From Clostridia bacterium (GTDB lineage: Bacteria; Bacillota; Clostridia; Christensenellales; Aristaeellaceae), in assembly GCA_017552615.1 (NCBI GenBank), contig JAFZPI010000048.1:1-64000 (forward strand): DNA of 64,000 bases. Reading direction: 5' to 3'. Made by a program: the position numbers and the translations under genes. Positions 41,701-50,876 of this stretch are shown in pieces; the stretch's first letter is position 1, and each line of letters starts with the position of its first letter. The notes below the pieces were generated by a model, which was not told the DNA's origin, did not search any database, and worked only from the letters and a program-made list of their open reading frames with translations.

Positions 41701-41815
41701 CCCCTCTGGCCTTCGGCCACCTCCCCCACTGCGGTGGGGAGGCATAGCGTTTGAAAGCTGGGTGATCCCGGGCTCCCCATCGCAATGGGGAGCTCCCGCC
41801 GCAGCGGGAGAGGGG
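41701..41815. repeat. Palindromic intergenic repeat, copy D
   Basis: A 115-bp element bounded by CCCCTCT / AGAGGGG (41701-41707 / 41809-41815), with hairpins GGCC-TTC-GGCC, CTCCCCCAC-TGC-GGTGGGGAG and GCTCCCCATC-GCA-ATGGGGAGC. Same plan as copy B. Confidence 0.8.
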
Positions 41816-41834
41816 TTCCCTCTGTGAGGTATTG

Positions 41835-42638
41835 ATGGAGATTCGATTTTGTCCCCTGTATTCCGGTTCCAGCGGGAATGCGCTGTTTGTCCAGTATGGG
41901 GAAACCCGGATCCTGATTGACGCCGGGAAGTCCGGACGCATGATTGCCGATGCGCTGACGTTTATCGGCGAGGATATCAGGAATCTTGATGCGATCCTCG
42001 TCACCCATGAGCACACCGACCATGTAGCCGGAGTGGGTGTGCTGGCGCGGAAGCTGAAGATCCCCGTCTATGCCACCGGCGGTACCTGGCGCGGTATGGG
42101 CTGGAAGGTCGGGGACATCGCCCCGGCCCAGCAACGGGTGTTTGAGGCCGATACAGACTTCTATATTGGGAAACTTGGTGTCAGTGCCTTCACGATCCCC
42201 CATGATGCAAACGAGCCCGTGGGCTTCCGGTTGTGGGGTGGAGACCGGAGCATCGCCACGGCTACGGACCTGGGTTACTTCCCCAAAGAGATGCTGAATC
42301 GCATCGGCGGAGCGGATCTCGTGCTGCTGGAATCCAACCACGACCCGGATATGCTCATGGCCAATGACCATTATTCCCAAGCGCTGAAGCGGCGCATCCT
42401 TGGCCGTCACGGCCATCTCTCCAACGATGCCTGCGCCGAGGCGGCCGTCCAGCTGCGCGAGACCGGCGTGCACAACCTGATCCTCGGCCATCTCTCCGGC
42501 GAGAATAACACCCCGCGCCTGGCCCTCACCACAACGGAAACCCGCTGCGAAATCGAAGGCATGGAACTGGGCAAGGATATTTGTATCGACATTGCTTACC
42601 GGGACCGGGTGGGAGCGGTATACTCGGTCGGTGAATAA
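41835..42638 (+). CDS. MBL-fold metallohydrolase, YycJ/WalJ-like
   Basis: A 267-residue metallo-beta-lactamase-fold protein. It begins IRFCPLYSGSSGNALFV, typical of the WalJ/YycJ branch, and has the metal motif THEHTDHVAG, a later His (IPHDAN), ATDLG, ESNHD and a final GHLSGEN. WalJ proteins are Mn2+-dependent nuclease-like hydrolases linked to coordination of cell division with replication in Firmicutes. The walRK genes that often accompany it are absent here. The ATG at 41835 has GAGGT five bases upstream; a TTG one codon before is less likely. Confidence 0.88.
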   Translation: MEIRFCPLYSGSSGNALFVQYGETRILIDAGKSGRMIADALTFIGEDIRNLDAILVTHEHTDHVAGVGVLARKLKIPVYATGGTWRGMGWKVGDIAPAQQRVFEADTDFYIGKLGVSAFTIPHDANEPVGFRLWGGDRSIATATDLGYFPKEMLNRIGGADLVLLESNHDPDMLMANDHYSQALKRRILGRHGHLSNDACAEAAVQLRETGVHNLILGHLSGENNTPRLALTTTETRCEIEGMELGKDICIDIAYRDRVGAVYSVGE

Positions 42639-42655
42639 GTCATAAGGAGTTATCT

Positions 42656-44563
42656 ATGATTCTTCTCTCTCTGCAGGGCGTGAAAAAGTCCTTCGGTACC
42701 AATGAGGTGCTGCGGGAGGTTTCGTTTACCCTGCAGGACGGGGAACGGATGGGTCTGGTAGGGGTCAACGGCAGCGGAAAGTCGACGCTGATGAAGATCA
42801 TTGCAGGGCTGGAGACTTCGGACGCCGGAACGATTACCATGCAAAAGGGCCTGCGCTTCGGTTACCTGGCCCAACAGGGTGAGGTTGACCCGGATCGAAC
42901 AGTGCTGGAAGAACTCGAAAGTGTGTTTGCGCCCGTGGTGGCGATGGAAAACCGCCTGCGGGATATGGAACAAGAGATGGCGAAGGCGGCCAATGATGAG
43001 ACGCTCCTGCATCGCCTCGGGAGTGCCTATGATCAGCTGACCCGTGACTTTGAGCGCGCCAACGGTTACGGCTGGCGGTCGACCGTGCAGGGCGTGCTGG
43101 CAGGTCTGGGTTTCCGCAAGGAACAGCAGAACCAGCGGGCGGCCCTGCTCTCCGGCGGGGAAAAGACCCGGCTCTGCCTGGGCCGGATGCTCCTGACCGA
43201 GCCGGACGTACTGCTCCTCGACGAGCCCACCAACCACCTGGACCTGCCGAGTGTGGCCTGGCTGGAGAATTATCTGCAAACCTGGAAAGGTGCGGTGCTC
43301 CTCATCAGCCACGACCGCTATTTCATGGATCATGTCTGTTCCCGGATGGCGGAACTTCTCTTCGGGCGGATCGAGTGCTACGACGGCAACTATACATCTT
43401 ACAATACCCAGCGGGCGGAACGCTTTGAAATCCGCATGAAGGCGTATCAGCTCCAGCAGAAGGAGATCGCGCGCCAGGAAGCCATCATTGCCCGGTACAA
43501 ATCTTTCAATCGCGAGAAAAGCATCCGTGCGGCGGAAAGCCGCGAAAAACGGCTCGAGAAGATCGAACGCCTTGAGAAACCCACAGACGAGAGCGCCATC
43601 CGCTTCCGCTTTGAGACCCGGCGACGTACCGGCGACGATGTGCTGATGGCGGAAGAACTGAAGAAAGGCTATGACGGACACCAGCTCTTTGATCATGTAA
43701 AGCTTCATCTGCGTGCCGGTGATCGCTGTGCCCTGATCGGGGCAAACGGCGTGGGCAAGACCACCCTGATGCGCATTATCGTGGGGGAGGAGAAAGCCGA
43801 CGGCGGCATGATCCGCTTCGGCACAGGTGTCGACCTGGGCTATTACGACCAGCACCAGGCAAAGCTCCATGACGCAAAAACGGTCCTTGATGAAGTCTGG
43901 GACGACTTCCGCCGTCTCGACCAGACAGAAGTCCGCGGCGCGCTGGGACTATTCCTCTTCACCGGGGATGAAGTCCTGATGCCGGTGGGAACCCTCTCCG
44001 GCGGCGAGAAAGGCCGCGTTGCGCTGACCAAGCTTATGCTGCACAAGGACAACCTGCTTCTTCTCGACGAGCCGACCAACCACCTTGACATGGACAGCCG
44101 CGAGGTGCTCGAACAGGCGCTGCAGGATTTTCCCGGAACGATCCTCGCGATCAGCCATGATCGCTACTTCATCAACCGCTTTGCCGAGAAGGTGCTTGTG
44201 CTGACGCCGAACGGCATCGACGAATATCTTGGCAATTACGACGACTACTACGAGAAGATCACGCGCGAACTCCCCCCGGACGGCGACGGCCCGTTGATGA
44301 CCCGTACCCAGCAGGACAAGGAGAAGCGCAAGGCCAAGGAAGCCGAAGCTCGTGACAAGGAGCGCCGCCTGCGCCTGAAGCAAGCGGAGGAAGCCGTCGT
44401 AAACGCAGAAAAGGAAGCGGACCGCCTTGAACAAATCCTGGCCGATCCTTCGATCTGGAATGACGCCGGAAAAGCCACGGAACTCACCAAGCAGTATCAG
44501 CGGCAGAAGGAAGAAGTCGCAAGGCTGTATGAGGCGTGGGAAGCGCTGGAGGCGGAGGCATAA
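42656..44563 (+). CDS. ABC-F family ATP-binding protein
   Basis: A 635-residue ABC-F protein: two ATPase domains in one chain and no membrane part. Domain 1 has GVNGSGKST, LLSGGEKTRL and LLLDEPTNHLD; domain 2 has GANGVGKTT, TLSGGEKGRV and LLLDEPTNHLDMD. Between them is the charged interdomain linker that reaches the ribosome P-site, and the C-terminus adds a Lys/Glu-rich coiled coil of about 90 residues as in Uup/YdiF-type members. ABC-F proteins act on stalled or drug-bound ribosomes; which subfamily this is cannot be decided by eye. AAGGAG precedes the ATG; trmL follows after one base. Confidence 0.92.
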   Translation: MILLSLQGVKKSFGTNEVLREVSFTLQDGERMGLVGVNGSGKSTLMKIIAGLETSDAGTITMQKGLRFGYLAQQGEVDPDRTVLEELESVFAPVVAMENRLRDMEQEMAKAANDETLLHRLGSAYDQLTRDFERANGYGWRSTVQGVLAGLGFRKEQQNQRAALLSGGEKTRLCLGRMLLTEPDVLLLDEPTNHLDLPSVAWLENYLQTWKGAVLLISHDRYFMDHVCSRMAELLFGRIECYDGNYTSYNTQRAERFEIRMKAYQLQQKEIARQEAIIARYKSFNREKSIRAAESREKRLEKIERLEKPTDESAIRFRFETRRRTGDDVLMAEELKKGYDGHQLFDHVKLHLRAGDRCALIGANGVGKTTLMRIIVGEEKADGGMIRFGTGVDLGYYDQHQAKLHDAKTVLDEVWDDFRRLDQTEVRGALGLFLFTGDEVLMPVGTLSGGEKGRVALTKLMLHKDNLLLLDEPTNHLDMDSREVLEQALQDFPGTILAISHDRYFINRFAEKVLVLTPNGIDEYLGNYDDYYEKITRELPPDGDGPLMTRTQQDKEKRKAKEAEARDKERRLRLKQAEEAVVNAEKEADRLEQILADPSIWNDAGKATELTKQYQRQKEEVARLYEAWEALEAEA

Positions 44564-44564
44564 G

Positions 44565-45089
44565 ATGGCGTTCAACATCGTCCTCGTCGAACCCGAAATC
44601 CCCCAGAACACCGGCAACATCGCCCGTACCTGTGCTGCGACGGGGGCAGAACTGCACCTGGTGAAACCTCTGGGTTTCTCCCTCGATGACCGCTACATGC
44701 GGCGGGCGGGGCTGGATTACTGGTTCCTGATGAAGTATCACGTCTATGACGATCTGGCGGATTTCTTCCGGAAGAATCCCGTTGCGCGGTGCTGGTTCGC
44801 TTCCACCAAGGCGCCAAGGAGTCATACCGCGGCGGAATACCACGATGGGGATTTCCTGGTCTTCGGCAAAGAAACCCGCGGGCTTCCCGAGAATCTTCTG
44901 GCGAAGGAGTACGACCGCTGCATCCGCATCCCCATGCGGGAAGAAGCGCGGAGCCTGAATCTTTCCAACTCCGTAGCGGTGGTGTTGTACGAAGCCTTAA
45001 GGCAGCTGGATTTTCCGGGACTTTCGGATCAGGGAGCGCTGACGGGAAGGGATGAGCCGGAAGGAGCTTGGGCGGATTATCTGGGATGA
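44565..45089 (+). CDS. trmL: tRNA (cytidine(34)-2'-O)-methyltransferase TrmL
   Basis: A 174-residue SPOUT methyltransferase. VLVEPEIPQNTGNIARTCAA at the N-terminus, LVFGKETRGLPENLL and IPMREEARSLNLSNSVAVV are TrmL (YibK) signatures; the last two form the trefoil-knot AdoMet pocket. TrmL methylates the ribose of the wobble base in tRNA-Leu isoacceptors. The ATG at 44565 lies one base after the ABC-F stop codon and is fixed by homology. The C-terminus has about 15 extra residues (GALTGRDEPEGAWADYLG) beyond the core. Confidence 0.94.
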   Translation: MAFNIVLVEPEIPQNTGNIARTCAATGAELHLVKPLGFSLDDRYMRRAGLDYWFLMKYHVYDDLADFFRKNPVARCWFASTKAPRSHTAAEYHDGDFLVFGKETRGLPENLLAKEYDRCIRIPMREEARSLNLSNSVAVVLYEALRQLDFPGLSDQGALTGRDEPEGAWADYLG

Positions 45090-45122
45090 AGAGTGTCGGC
45101 GCCGAGTCCAGAGGAGAAAGAA

Positions 45123-45503
45123 ATGGCAAAGAAGATCATCGGAATCGGGCTGGCCCTCGTGCTGCTGACGGGAGCAATCATCTTCGCGCTGTGGCTGAGC
45201 GAGGGCGTAACGGATCCCGTCCTGGGCGGTAGCTGGCGGTTGACGGCATATGACGCGCTGCCATACAACTATGGGGACAAAGACTACGAACTGGTTTACA
45301 CGATCACCCCGCTGATTGGGAACGTCTTGGTTACCGTGTACCCGGCGGACGGTAGCGAGTGGTCTTTTGACGACAGCATCCATACCGAAGGCAACAGAAT
45401 CGAAGCGGGAGGCGGCCAGGGGATCTGGTCCCTCGAAGGGGATATCCTGACGATTCGCTTTGACGACGGACATTTTGAATCCTGGACAAGAGTCAGTGAA
45501 TGA
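45123..45503 (+). CDS. Small membrane-anchored protein of unknown function
   Basis: A 126-residue protein with one N-terminal hydrophobic segment (IIGIGLALVLLTGAIIFALW) and a C-terminal part of about 95 residues outside the membrane, rich in Trp, Gly and Asp with strand-like pattern (GGSWRLTAYDALPYNYGDKD, then GGQGIWSLEGDILTIRFDDG). The repeated W-L-G-D-L-I-F shape resembles lipocalin-like or META-type small beta domains. No lipobox Cys is present. The start at 45123 is set by GAGGAG upstream. It lies between trmL and argH; function unknown. Confidence 0.65.
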   Translation: MAKKIIGIGLALVLLTGAIIFALWLSEGVTDPVLGGSWRLTAYDALPYNYGDKDYELVYTITPLIGNVLVTVYPADGSEWSFDDSIHTEGNRIEAGGGQGIWSLEGDILTIRFDDGHFESWTRVSE

Positions 45504-45528
45504 GAATCACACAAGGAGGGCAAACCGC

Positions 45529-46896
45529 ATGAAACTTTGGGGCGGACGCTTCAGCAAGGCGACGGACGGGCTGGTGGACGACTTCAACTCGTCCATTTCC
45601 TTTGACAAACGCCTTTATGCCCAGGACATCCGGGGCTCGATCGCGCACGCGACCATGCTCGGCGAGCAGGGGATCATCCCGAAGGAAGATGCGGATGCCA
45701 TCGTGGAAGGGCTGAAGGGGATACTCGCGGATGCACAGGCTGGGAAGATCGAATGGCTGGTCGACGCCGAGGATATCCACATGAACGTGGAGACGATCCT
45801 CACCCAGCGCATCGGCGAGGCCGGTAAACGCCTGCACACCGGGCGCAGCCGCAATGATCAGGTAGCCCTGGACATGCACATGTACGCCAAGGAGACCGCC
45901 GGTGAGATGCAGGAGATCCTGACAGACCTGCTGACGGCGTTACTCGATATTGCACAGGACAATCTGCACACCGTCATGCCGGGCTATACGCACATGCAAA
46001 AGGCCCAGCCCATCACCCTGGCGCATCACCTGTTGGCCTATGTGCAGATGTTTTTGCGAGACAGGGAACGTTTTAGCTGGGCGGAGGAGGCCGCGGACGT
46101 GATGCCGCTTGGCTCCGGTGCGCTGGCGGCGACCACCTATCCGCTGAACCGCGAGCGCGTCGCGGAACTGCTTGGCTTCTCCGCCGTCACGCAGAACAGC
46201 CTGGACGGCGTCAGCGACCGGGATTATCTTCTGGACTGGCTGCACGCAGCTTCCGTCACGATGATGCACCTGAGCCGCTTCTGCGAGGAACTGATCCTGT
46301 GGTCCACGTCGGAGTTCCGCTTTGTCACGATGGATGATGCCTACTCCACGGGTTCCTCGATCATGCCGCAGAAAAAGAACCCCGATGTGGCGGAACTGAT
46401 CCGGGGAAAAACAGGACGCGTTTACGGTGAACTCATGGCCTTGCTGACGGTCATGAAAGGCCTGCCTTTGGCCTACAACAAGGATATGCAGGAGGACAAG
46501 GAAGGCTTCTTCGACGCGCGCGATACGCTCGTCAAGTGCCTGACGGTCTTTACTGCGATGCTGCGGACGCTGACCTTCCGCAAGGACGTAATGGAGCGCG
46601 GTGCGGCGGGTGGCTTTGCCAACGCGACGGATTGCGCGGACTATCTCGTACGGCATGGCGTGGCGTTCCGGGACGCTCACCGGGTAGTGGGACAGGCCGT
46701 GGCGTACTGCCTCGATCGCGATAAGGCGCTGAACGACCTTACATTGGAGGAGCTACAGGGCTTCCATCCGGCCTTTGACACGGATGTCTACGAGGCCATG
46801 AGCCTGAAGGCCTGCGTGGAGCGCCGCGCGATCCCCGGTGGCCCGGCACCGGCGATGGTCCAGGCGGCGATCGACGCTGCGAGGGCAAAACTGTGA
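45529..46896 (+). CDS. argH: Argininosuccinate lyase
   Basis: A 455-residue ArgH, which splits argininosuccinate to arginine and fumarate. MKLWGGRFSKATDGLVDDFNSS at the start, HTGRSRNDQVALD, TMPGYTHMQKAQPI-like and the fumarase/lyase signature GSSIMPQKKNPD are all intact. The start at 45529 follows AAGGAGGG; the frame is open further upstream but overlaps the preceding gene. No argG is adjacent, so the arginine genes are scattered. The stop overlaps the rmuC start (GTGA). Confidence 0.96.
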   Translation: MKLWGGRFSKATDGLVDDFNSSISFDKRLYAQDIRGSIAHATMLGEQGIIPKEDADAIVEGLKGILADAQAGKIEWLVDAEDIHMNVETILTQRIGEAGKRLHTGRSRNDQVALDMHMYAKETAGEMQEILTDLLTALLDIAQDNLHTVMPGYTHMQKAQPITLAHHLLAYVQMFLRDRERFSWAEEAADVMPLGSGALAATTYPLNRERVAELLGFSAVTQNSLDGVSDRDYLLDWLHAASVTMMHLSRFCEELILWSTSEFRFVTMDDAYSTGSSIMPQKKNPDVAELIRGKTGRVYGELMALLTVMKGLPLAYNKDMQEDKEGFFDARDTLVKCLTVFTAMLRTLTFRKDVMERGAAGGFANATDCADYLVRHGVAFRDAHRVVGQAVAYCLDRDKALNDLTLEELQGFHPAFDTDVYEAMSLKACVERRAIPGGPAPAMVQAAIDAARAKL

Positions 46897-48107
46897 CCGC
46901 GTTTGAACTGGTTTCGGTGCTTCTGCTTTGCACTGCGGTCGGGCTGCTGATTGCGCTGCTGGTCTTTTCGCTTCGCAATCGCAGTCGGGCTGATCATGAG
47001 CGGGCGCGGCAAACGGAACTGATCAACCAGGTGGCGGACGAACTGCTGGATGCCCTGGAGCACGAGGAGGACGAACTCCGCCAGGCGCTGCGGGACGCAT
47101 CGGCTGCGCAGGCCCAGCTCGGCTCCGCGCAGCAGGGGCATCTGGCTTCCATGATCGAAACAATGGGCCAGATGGATACCCGCATGGAACAGCTGCGGCA
47201 GAGCGTGACGGCGTCCATCAACCAGCTCCGGCAGGAGAACAGCGAGCAGCTGAACCAGATGCGCCGCACCGTGGATGATAAGTTGACAGAATCCCTTGAC
47301 AAGCGGCTGACGGAAAGCTTCGGGCAGGTTTCACAGCGGCTGGAGCAGGTTTGGAAGGGCCTTGGCGAGATGCGAACGCTGGCGGCGGGGGTCGGTGACC
47401 TGAAAAAAGTGCTGACCAATGTCAAGACGCGCGGCGTGTGGGGCGAGATTCAGCTCGGGAATCTGCTGGCGGAGATGCTGGCACCCGGGCAGTATGGCAC
47501 CAATGTGGAGGTCGTTCCAGGAAGCGGAGAGCGCGTGGAGTTTGCGATCCGCCTGCCAGCGAAGGACGGGAGCGAGCTCTGGCTGCCGGTTGACTCCAAG
47601 TTCCCGCAGGAAGACTGGCTGCGGCTGCAGGAGGCGGATACGGCTCCGGCTACAGAAGCAGCCCGGAAGGCTTTATGTACCCGCCTGAAAACCGAGGCGA
47701 AGCGCATCGCGGGCAAGTATATCCAGCCACCTTATTCCACAGACTTCGCAGTGATGTTCCTGCCGGTGGAAGGACTCTATGCCGAGGCTGTGCGTGAACC
47801 GGGTCTGACCGAGCAGCTGCAGCGTGACCATCGTGTGGTGGTGGCGGGGCCCTCGACGTTCGCCGCCCTTCTCAACGCTTTGCAGATGGGCTTCCGGACG
47901 CTGGCGATTGAGCAGCGCTCCGGCGAGGTCTGGCGGCTGCTGACTGAGGTCAAGGGCGATTTTGGAAAGTTTGCGGAAACGCTTGAGAAAACCAGACAGC
48001 ACCTGCAGCAGGCCAGTGAGTCGATGGACACTGCGTTCAGCCGGACACAGGCCATCCGGCGGAGGCTGAGCGCAGTAGAATCCCTGGAGGACGGAGATCC
48101 AGAATGA
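46893..48107 (+). CDS. rmuC: RmuC family DNA recombination protein
   Basis: A 404-residue RmuC protein. An N-terminal membrane helix (LVSVLLLCTAVGLLIALLVF) is followed by a coiled coil to about residue 160 and then the RmuC nuclease-like domain (GVWGEIQLGNLLAEMLAPGQY, VDSKFPQEDW, DFAVMFLPVEGLYAEA, GPSTFAALLNALQMGF). The family limits recombination between inverted repeats by an unproven mechanism and carries a PD-(D/E)XK-like fold. The GTG start overlaps the argH stop by four bases, and its own stop overlaps the next gene. Confidence 0.93.
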   Translation: MTAFELVSVLLLCTAVGLLIALLVFSLRNRSRADHERARQTELINQVADELLDALEHEEDELRQALRDASAAQAQLGSAQQGHLASMIETMGQMDTRMEQLRQSVTASINQLRQENSEQLNQMRRTVDDKLTESLDKRLTESFGQVSQRLEQVWKGLGEMRTLAAGVGDLKKVLTNVKTRGVWGEIQLGNLLAEMLAPGQYGTNVEVVPGSGERVEFAIRLPAKDGSELWLPVDSKFPQEDWLRLQEADTAPATEAARKALCTRLKTEAKRIAGKYIQPPYSTDFAVMFLPVEGLYAEAVREPGLTEQLQRDHRVVVAGPSTFAALLNALQMGFRTLAIEQRSGEVWRLLTEVKGDFGKFAETLEKTRQHLQQASESMDTAFSRTQAIRRRLSAVESLEDGDPE

Positions 48108-49756
48108 ACCGTTATCAGATCATAGCTCTGGCTATTCTGGCAGCATTCTATGCTGTCTATTTCGGCAAGATGCTTTCCCAGCGGAAGCAGGGTATCCGGA
48201 CCGACCAGATCGGAAAGGAAAAGTCCGACAGAAAACGCCGCCGGATCGAGATCGTGATGAAGATTGCTACGATCTGTGTGGTTGTCGCAGAAGTTTACAG
48301 TATCATTACCGGGCATTCTGTCCTTCGCTATTCCGGAAAAACCGTCGGTATGGTTCTCGGGATCCTCGGTGTCGCGTTCTTTATCACCGCTGTCCTCACC
48401 ATGGCCGATTCCTGGCGCGCCGGGATCGCGGAGCATGACGAGACGAAGTTCGTCCATCGTGGCATCTTCCGCATCAGCCGGAATCCGGCATTCCTCGGGT
48501 TTGACCTTGTCTACATCGGCATTTTGCTGATGTTCTTCAATTGGTTGCTGCTCATCGTCACGCTGTGGGCGATCGTGATGCTTCACTTGCAGATCCTGCA
48601 GGAAGAGAAATACCTTCCATCGGTTTTCGGAGAAAAATACATTGCCTATAAGAAAAAGGTCTGCCGCTATTTCGGCCTGAAAACCTGGAAGTTCTTTGTA
48701 CCCCTGGCTGCGGTGATCGTCCTGGCGTTCTTCGGATATGCCCTGTATGGCCAATCGCAGATGGAAAAACTGCCCGACCTGACTTTTGACGAGATGCTCC
48801 GCTACACCACAGGCGGCAATCCCGACGCGGTCATCACGGTTGGTGTCATCAAAAACGGAGAAGCTTCCTATAAAGTCTACGGTGATAACGGAAAAGAGCT
48901 CGAACATGTGCCACACACTTATGAGATCGGTTCGTTGACGAAAACCTTCACAGCAGCGCTGGTAGCGAACGCTTATTTGGAGGCCAGGATCCCTCTGGGA
49001 GACACACAAACGATTGCAGGATATCTCGGGCTTCCCGAAAACGAAACATACCCGACGATCGAGGAATTGCTGACGCACACTTCAGGGTATAAAGGCTGGT
49101 ACTTTGAATCTCCAATGGTCCTGAATTATCTGTCGGATCGGAATATCTATCACGGCATCACGGACGAAATGATTGCGAACCGGGTTGTCAATACGCCTGT
49201 CTCAGAAGAGACCTATCCCTACGAATACTCGAATTTCGGATATGCGGTGCTGGGGAAGGTCGTGAAGGTCATTTACCAAGCAGAGTGCCCTGAAATTGTC
49301 AATCGTTTTGCGAAAGAAGTTCTCGGATTGAAACATACGGAGTTCACAACAGAAAGCGGGGATCTCGGAAAGAACTGGATCTGGAATCAAACAGATGCGT
49401 ATATTGCTGCTGGCGGATTGAAATCGAATATCGACGATATGCTCGCCTATGCGCAGATGCAGCTTGATCCGGAAAACCAGCTCTTCTCGCTGATGCACGA
49501 ACCGCTCCGGGAGATCAATGCTGCCTCCGAGAGCTACCAGAAAATGGGCATCCGTATGGATGAGATCAGTATGGCGTGGATCATCGACACGGAACGCGGA
49601 TTTATCTGGCACAACGGGGGAACGGATGACTACAACTGCTATCTCGGCTTCTGCCAGGAAACCCAGACCGCTGTCGTGATTCTGTCCAATCTGCCGCCAT
49701 CCTACCGCATCCCGGCAACGGTGATGGGAGTCAAATTGCTGGAGGAAATCCAGTAG
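48104..49756 (+). CDS. ICMT-like methyltransferase domain fused to a serine beta-lactamase-like domain
   Basis: A 550-residue protein. Residues about 1-190 are a membrane domain with helices and the isoprenylcysteine carboxyl methyltransferase/PEMT signature (FRISRNPAFLGFDLVYIG and LQEEKYLPSVFGEKYIAYK), which binds AdoMet in that family. After one more helix (about 200-220) comes a class C beta-lactamase/DD-peptidase-type domain with SLTK (Ser277-Lys280), YSN (Tyr375) and HNGG (His503), so its active site is complete. The serine domain should face outside. Substrates unknown. It overlaps rmuC by four bases (ATGA). I do not recall this fusion as characterised. Confidence 0.85.
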   Translation: MNRYQIIALAILAAFYAVYFGKMLSQRKQGIRTDQIGKEKSDRKRRRIEIVMKIATICVVVAEVYSIITGHSVLRYSGKTVGMVLGILGVAFFITAVLTMADSWRAGIAEHDETKFVHRGIFRISRNPAFLGFDLVYIGILLMFFNWLLLIVTLWAIVMLHLQILQEEKYLPSVFGEKYIAYKKKVCRYFGLKTWKFFVPLAAVIVLAFFGYALYGQSQMEKLPDLTFDEMLRYTTGGNPDAVITVGVIKNGEASYKVYGDNGKELEHVPHTYEIGSLTKTFTAALVANAYLEARIPLGDTQTIAGYLGLPENETYPTIEELLTHTSGYKGWYFESPMVLNYLSDRNIYHGITDEMIANRVVNTPVSEETYPYEYSNFGYAVLGKVVKVIYQAECPEIVNRFAKEVLGLKHTEFTTESGDLGKNWIWNQTDAYIAAGGLKSNIDDMLAYAQMQLDPENQLFSLMHEPLREINAASESYQKMGIRMDEISMAWIIDTERGFIWHNGGTDDYNCYLGFCQETQTAVVILSNLPPSYRIPATVMGVKLLEEIQ

Positions 49757-49776
49757 AGATAAAGGAGGAAACCACC

Positions 49777-50370
49777 ATGAGCAAAAACATCGCAGTGCTT
49801 CTGGCCGACGGATTCGAAGAGGGCGAGGCGCTCTTTGTCATCGACATCCTGCGCCGCGCGGGCTTTACCTGCGACGGGGTGTCGATGCAGGGTGAAACAG
49901 CGACGGGGTCGCACGGAATCCGTGTTCTTCCGGATAAGAAGATCGAGGAAATCGATCCCGACAGCTATGACATGGTCGTTCTCCCCGGCGGCCTGCCCGG
50001 AGCGGATACCCTGCGGGACAGCGAAACCGTTATCGCGTGGGTGCAGCGCTTTGCCGCGAATCCGGAGAAGTTCGTGGCTGCAATCTGCGCCGCCCCGCAG
50101 GTGCTGGCCCGGGCGGGTGTTTCGACCGGACGGCGTTTGACTTCCTATCCCGGCGAGAAGTACCAGAAGTTGTTCGCCGATGCGGACTATGTGGACGACA
50201 ACCGCCAGACCGAAGAGTGCGTCGTGGTGGACGGGAACCTGATCACCAGCCGTGGTCCGGGGACCACGCTGCCATTTGCCTATCGCCTGGTGGAAATGCT
50301 TGGTGGGGATGCGGACAAGCTCCGTCAGGGCATGCAGTACAATGCGCTAAAGGAATCCTGGGCGAAGTAA
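49777..50370 (+). CDS. DJ-1/PfpI family protein
   Basis: A 197-residue DJ-1/YajL-like protein. ADGFEEGEALFVIDILRRAG at the start gives the conserved Glu (Glu17), VVLPGGLPGAD follows, and AAICAAPQVL carries the nucleophile Cys104. Members act as glyoxalase- or deglycase-like stress proteins or chaperones; the exact activity is disputed across the family. AAGGAGG precedes the ATG; the gene follows the fusion protein by 20 bases and ends at a bidirectional terminator. Confidence 0.92.
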   Translation: MSKNIAVLLADGFEEGEALFVIDILRRAGFTCDGVSMQGETATGSHGIRVLPDKKIEEIDPDSYDMVVLPGGLPGADTLRDSETVIAWVQRFAANPEKFVAAICAAPQVLARAGVSTGRRLTSYPGEKYQKLFADADYVDDNRQTEECVVVDGNLITSRGPGTTLPFAYRLVEMLGGDADKLRQGMQYNALKESWAK

Positions 50371-50384
50371 AGAAAGATATGAAT

Positions 50385-50427
50385 GCAAAAACAGGTCGGA
50401 ACAGTGATCAATCCGGCCTGTTTTTGC
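50385..50427. terminator. Bidirectional terminator between DJ-1 and DUF3842 genes
   Basis: Perfect 11-bp stem GCAAAAACAGG / CCTGTTTTTGC (50385-50395 / 50417-50427), with A-rich and T-rich arms suited to both converging genes. Confidence 0.8.
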
Positions 50428-50431
50428 TTGA

Positions 50432-50848
50432 TCAGATTTCTTGGCGAATAATCCGTTGGGCTTCAGCTGCTGCTTGTGCGGCCAGCTCTGCCATGGTGTG
50501 GGATTCTGTGCCGGCGACGTGGATCCCGCAGCGTGCGGTGGGGATCAGGATCTTGTGGGCGGGGGAGCGTCCGATGGCCAGGGCCATGGCAGCGGTGACC
50601 TCGCCGAGCATGCCGTCGCACAGGAGCATCCCGATGGGAGCCAGGATCAGGTCTGCGTCCCGGGCGTTGACCCGGACGGCATTCTCGCCGGTGGCGGCCT
50701 GGTCTGCGCCGCCCTTGAGCATGTTGGCGGTGGCAGCGGCGTTGGTGCCGACGGCCAGGACCGGTTGGTCCGGGAGGGCCTTTTTGAGCTGTTCCACGAG
50801 CATGCGGCCGAGGCCGCCGCCTTGGGCGTCCATCACAACGATTTTCAT
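50432..50848 (-). CDS. DUF3842 family protein
   Basis: A 138-residue protein matching what I know as DUF3842: MKIVVMDAQGGGLGRMLVEQL (Rossmann-like glycine loop), AVGTNAAATANMLKGGAD, ATGENAVRVNARDADLILAP and KILIPTARCGIHVAG. The glycine-rich start and GTN motif suggest nucleotide or cofactor binding. The family is widespread in Clostridia and has no known function. The ATG at 50848 is chosen over an in-frame GTG two codons earlier because of the spacing to GGAAGAG. It lies downstream of xpt, separated by a structured region. Confidence 0.8.
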   Translation of the reverse strand: MKIVVMDAQGGGLGRMLVEQLKKALPDQPVLAVGTNAAATANMLKGGADQAATGENAVRVNARDADLILAPIGMLLCDGMLGEVTAAMALAIGRSPAHKILIPTARCGIHVAGTESHTMAELAAQAAAEAQRIIRQEI

Positions 50849-50876
50849 AAACACTCTTCCTTTCCCTTATCATCAA

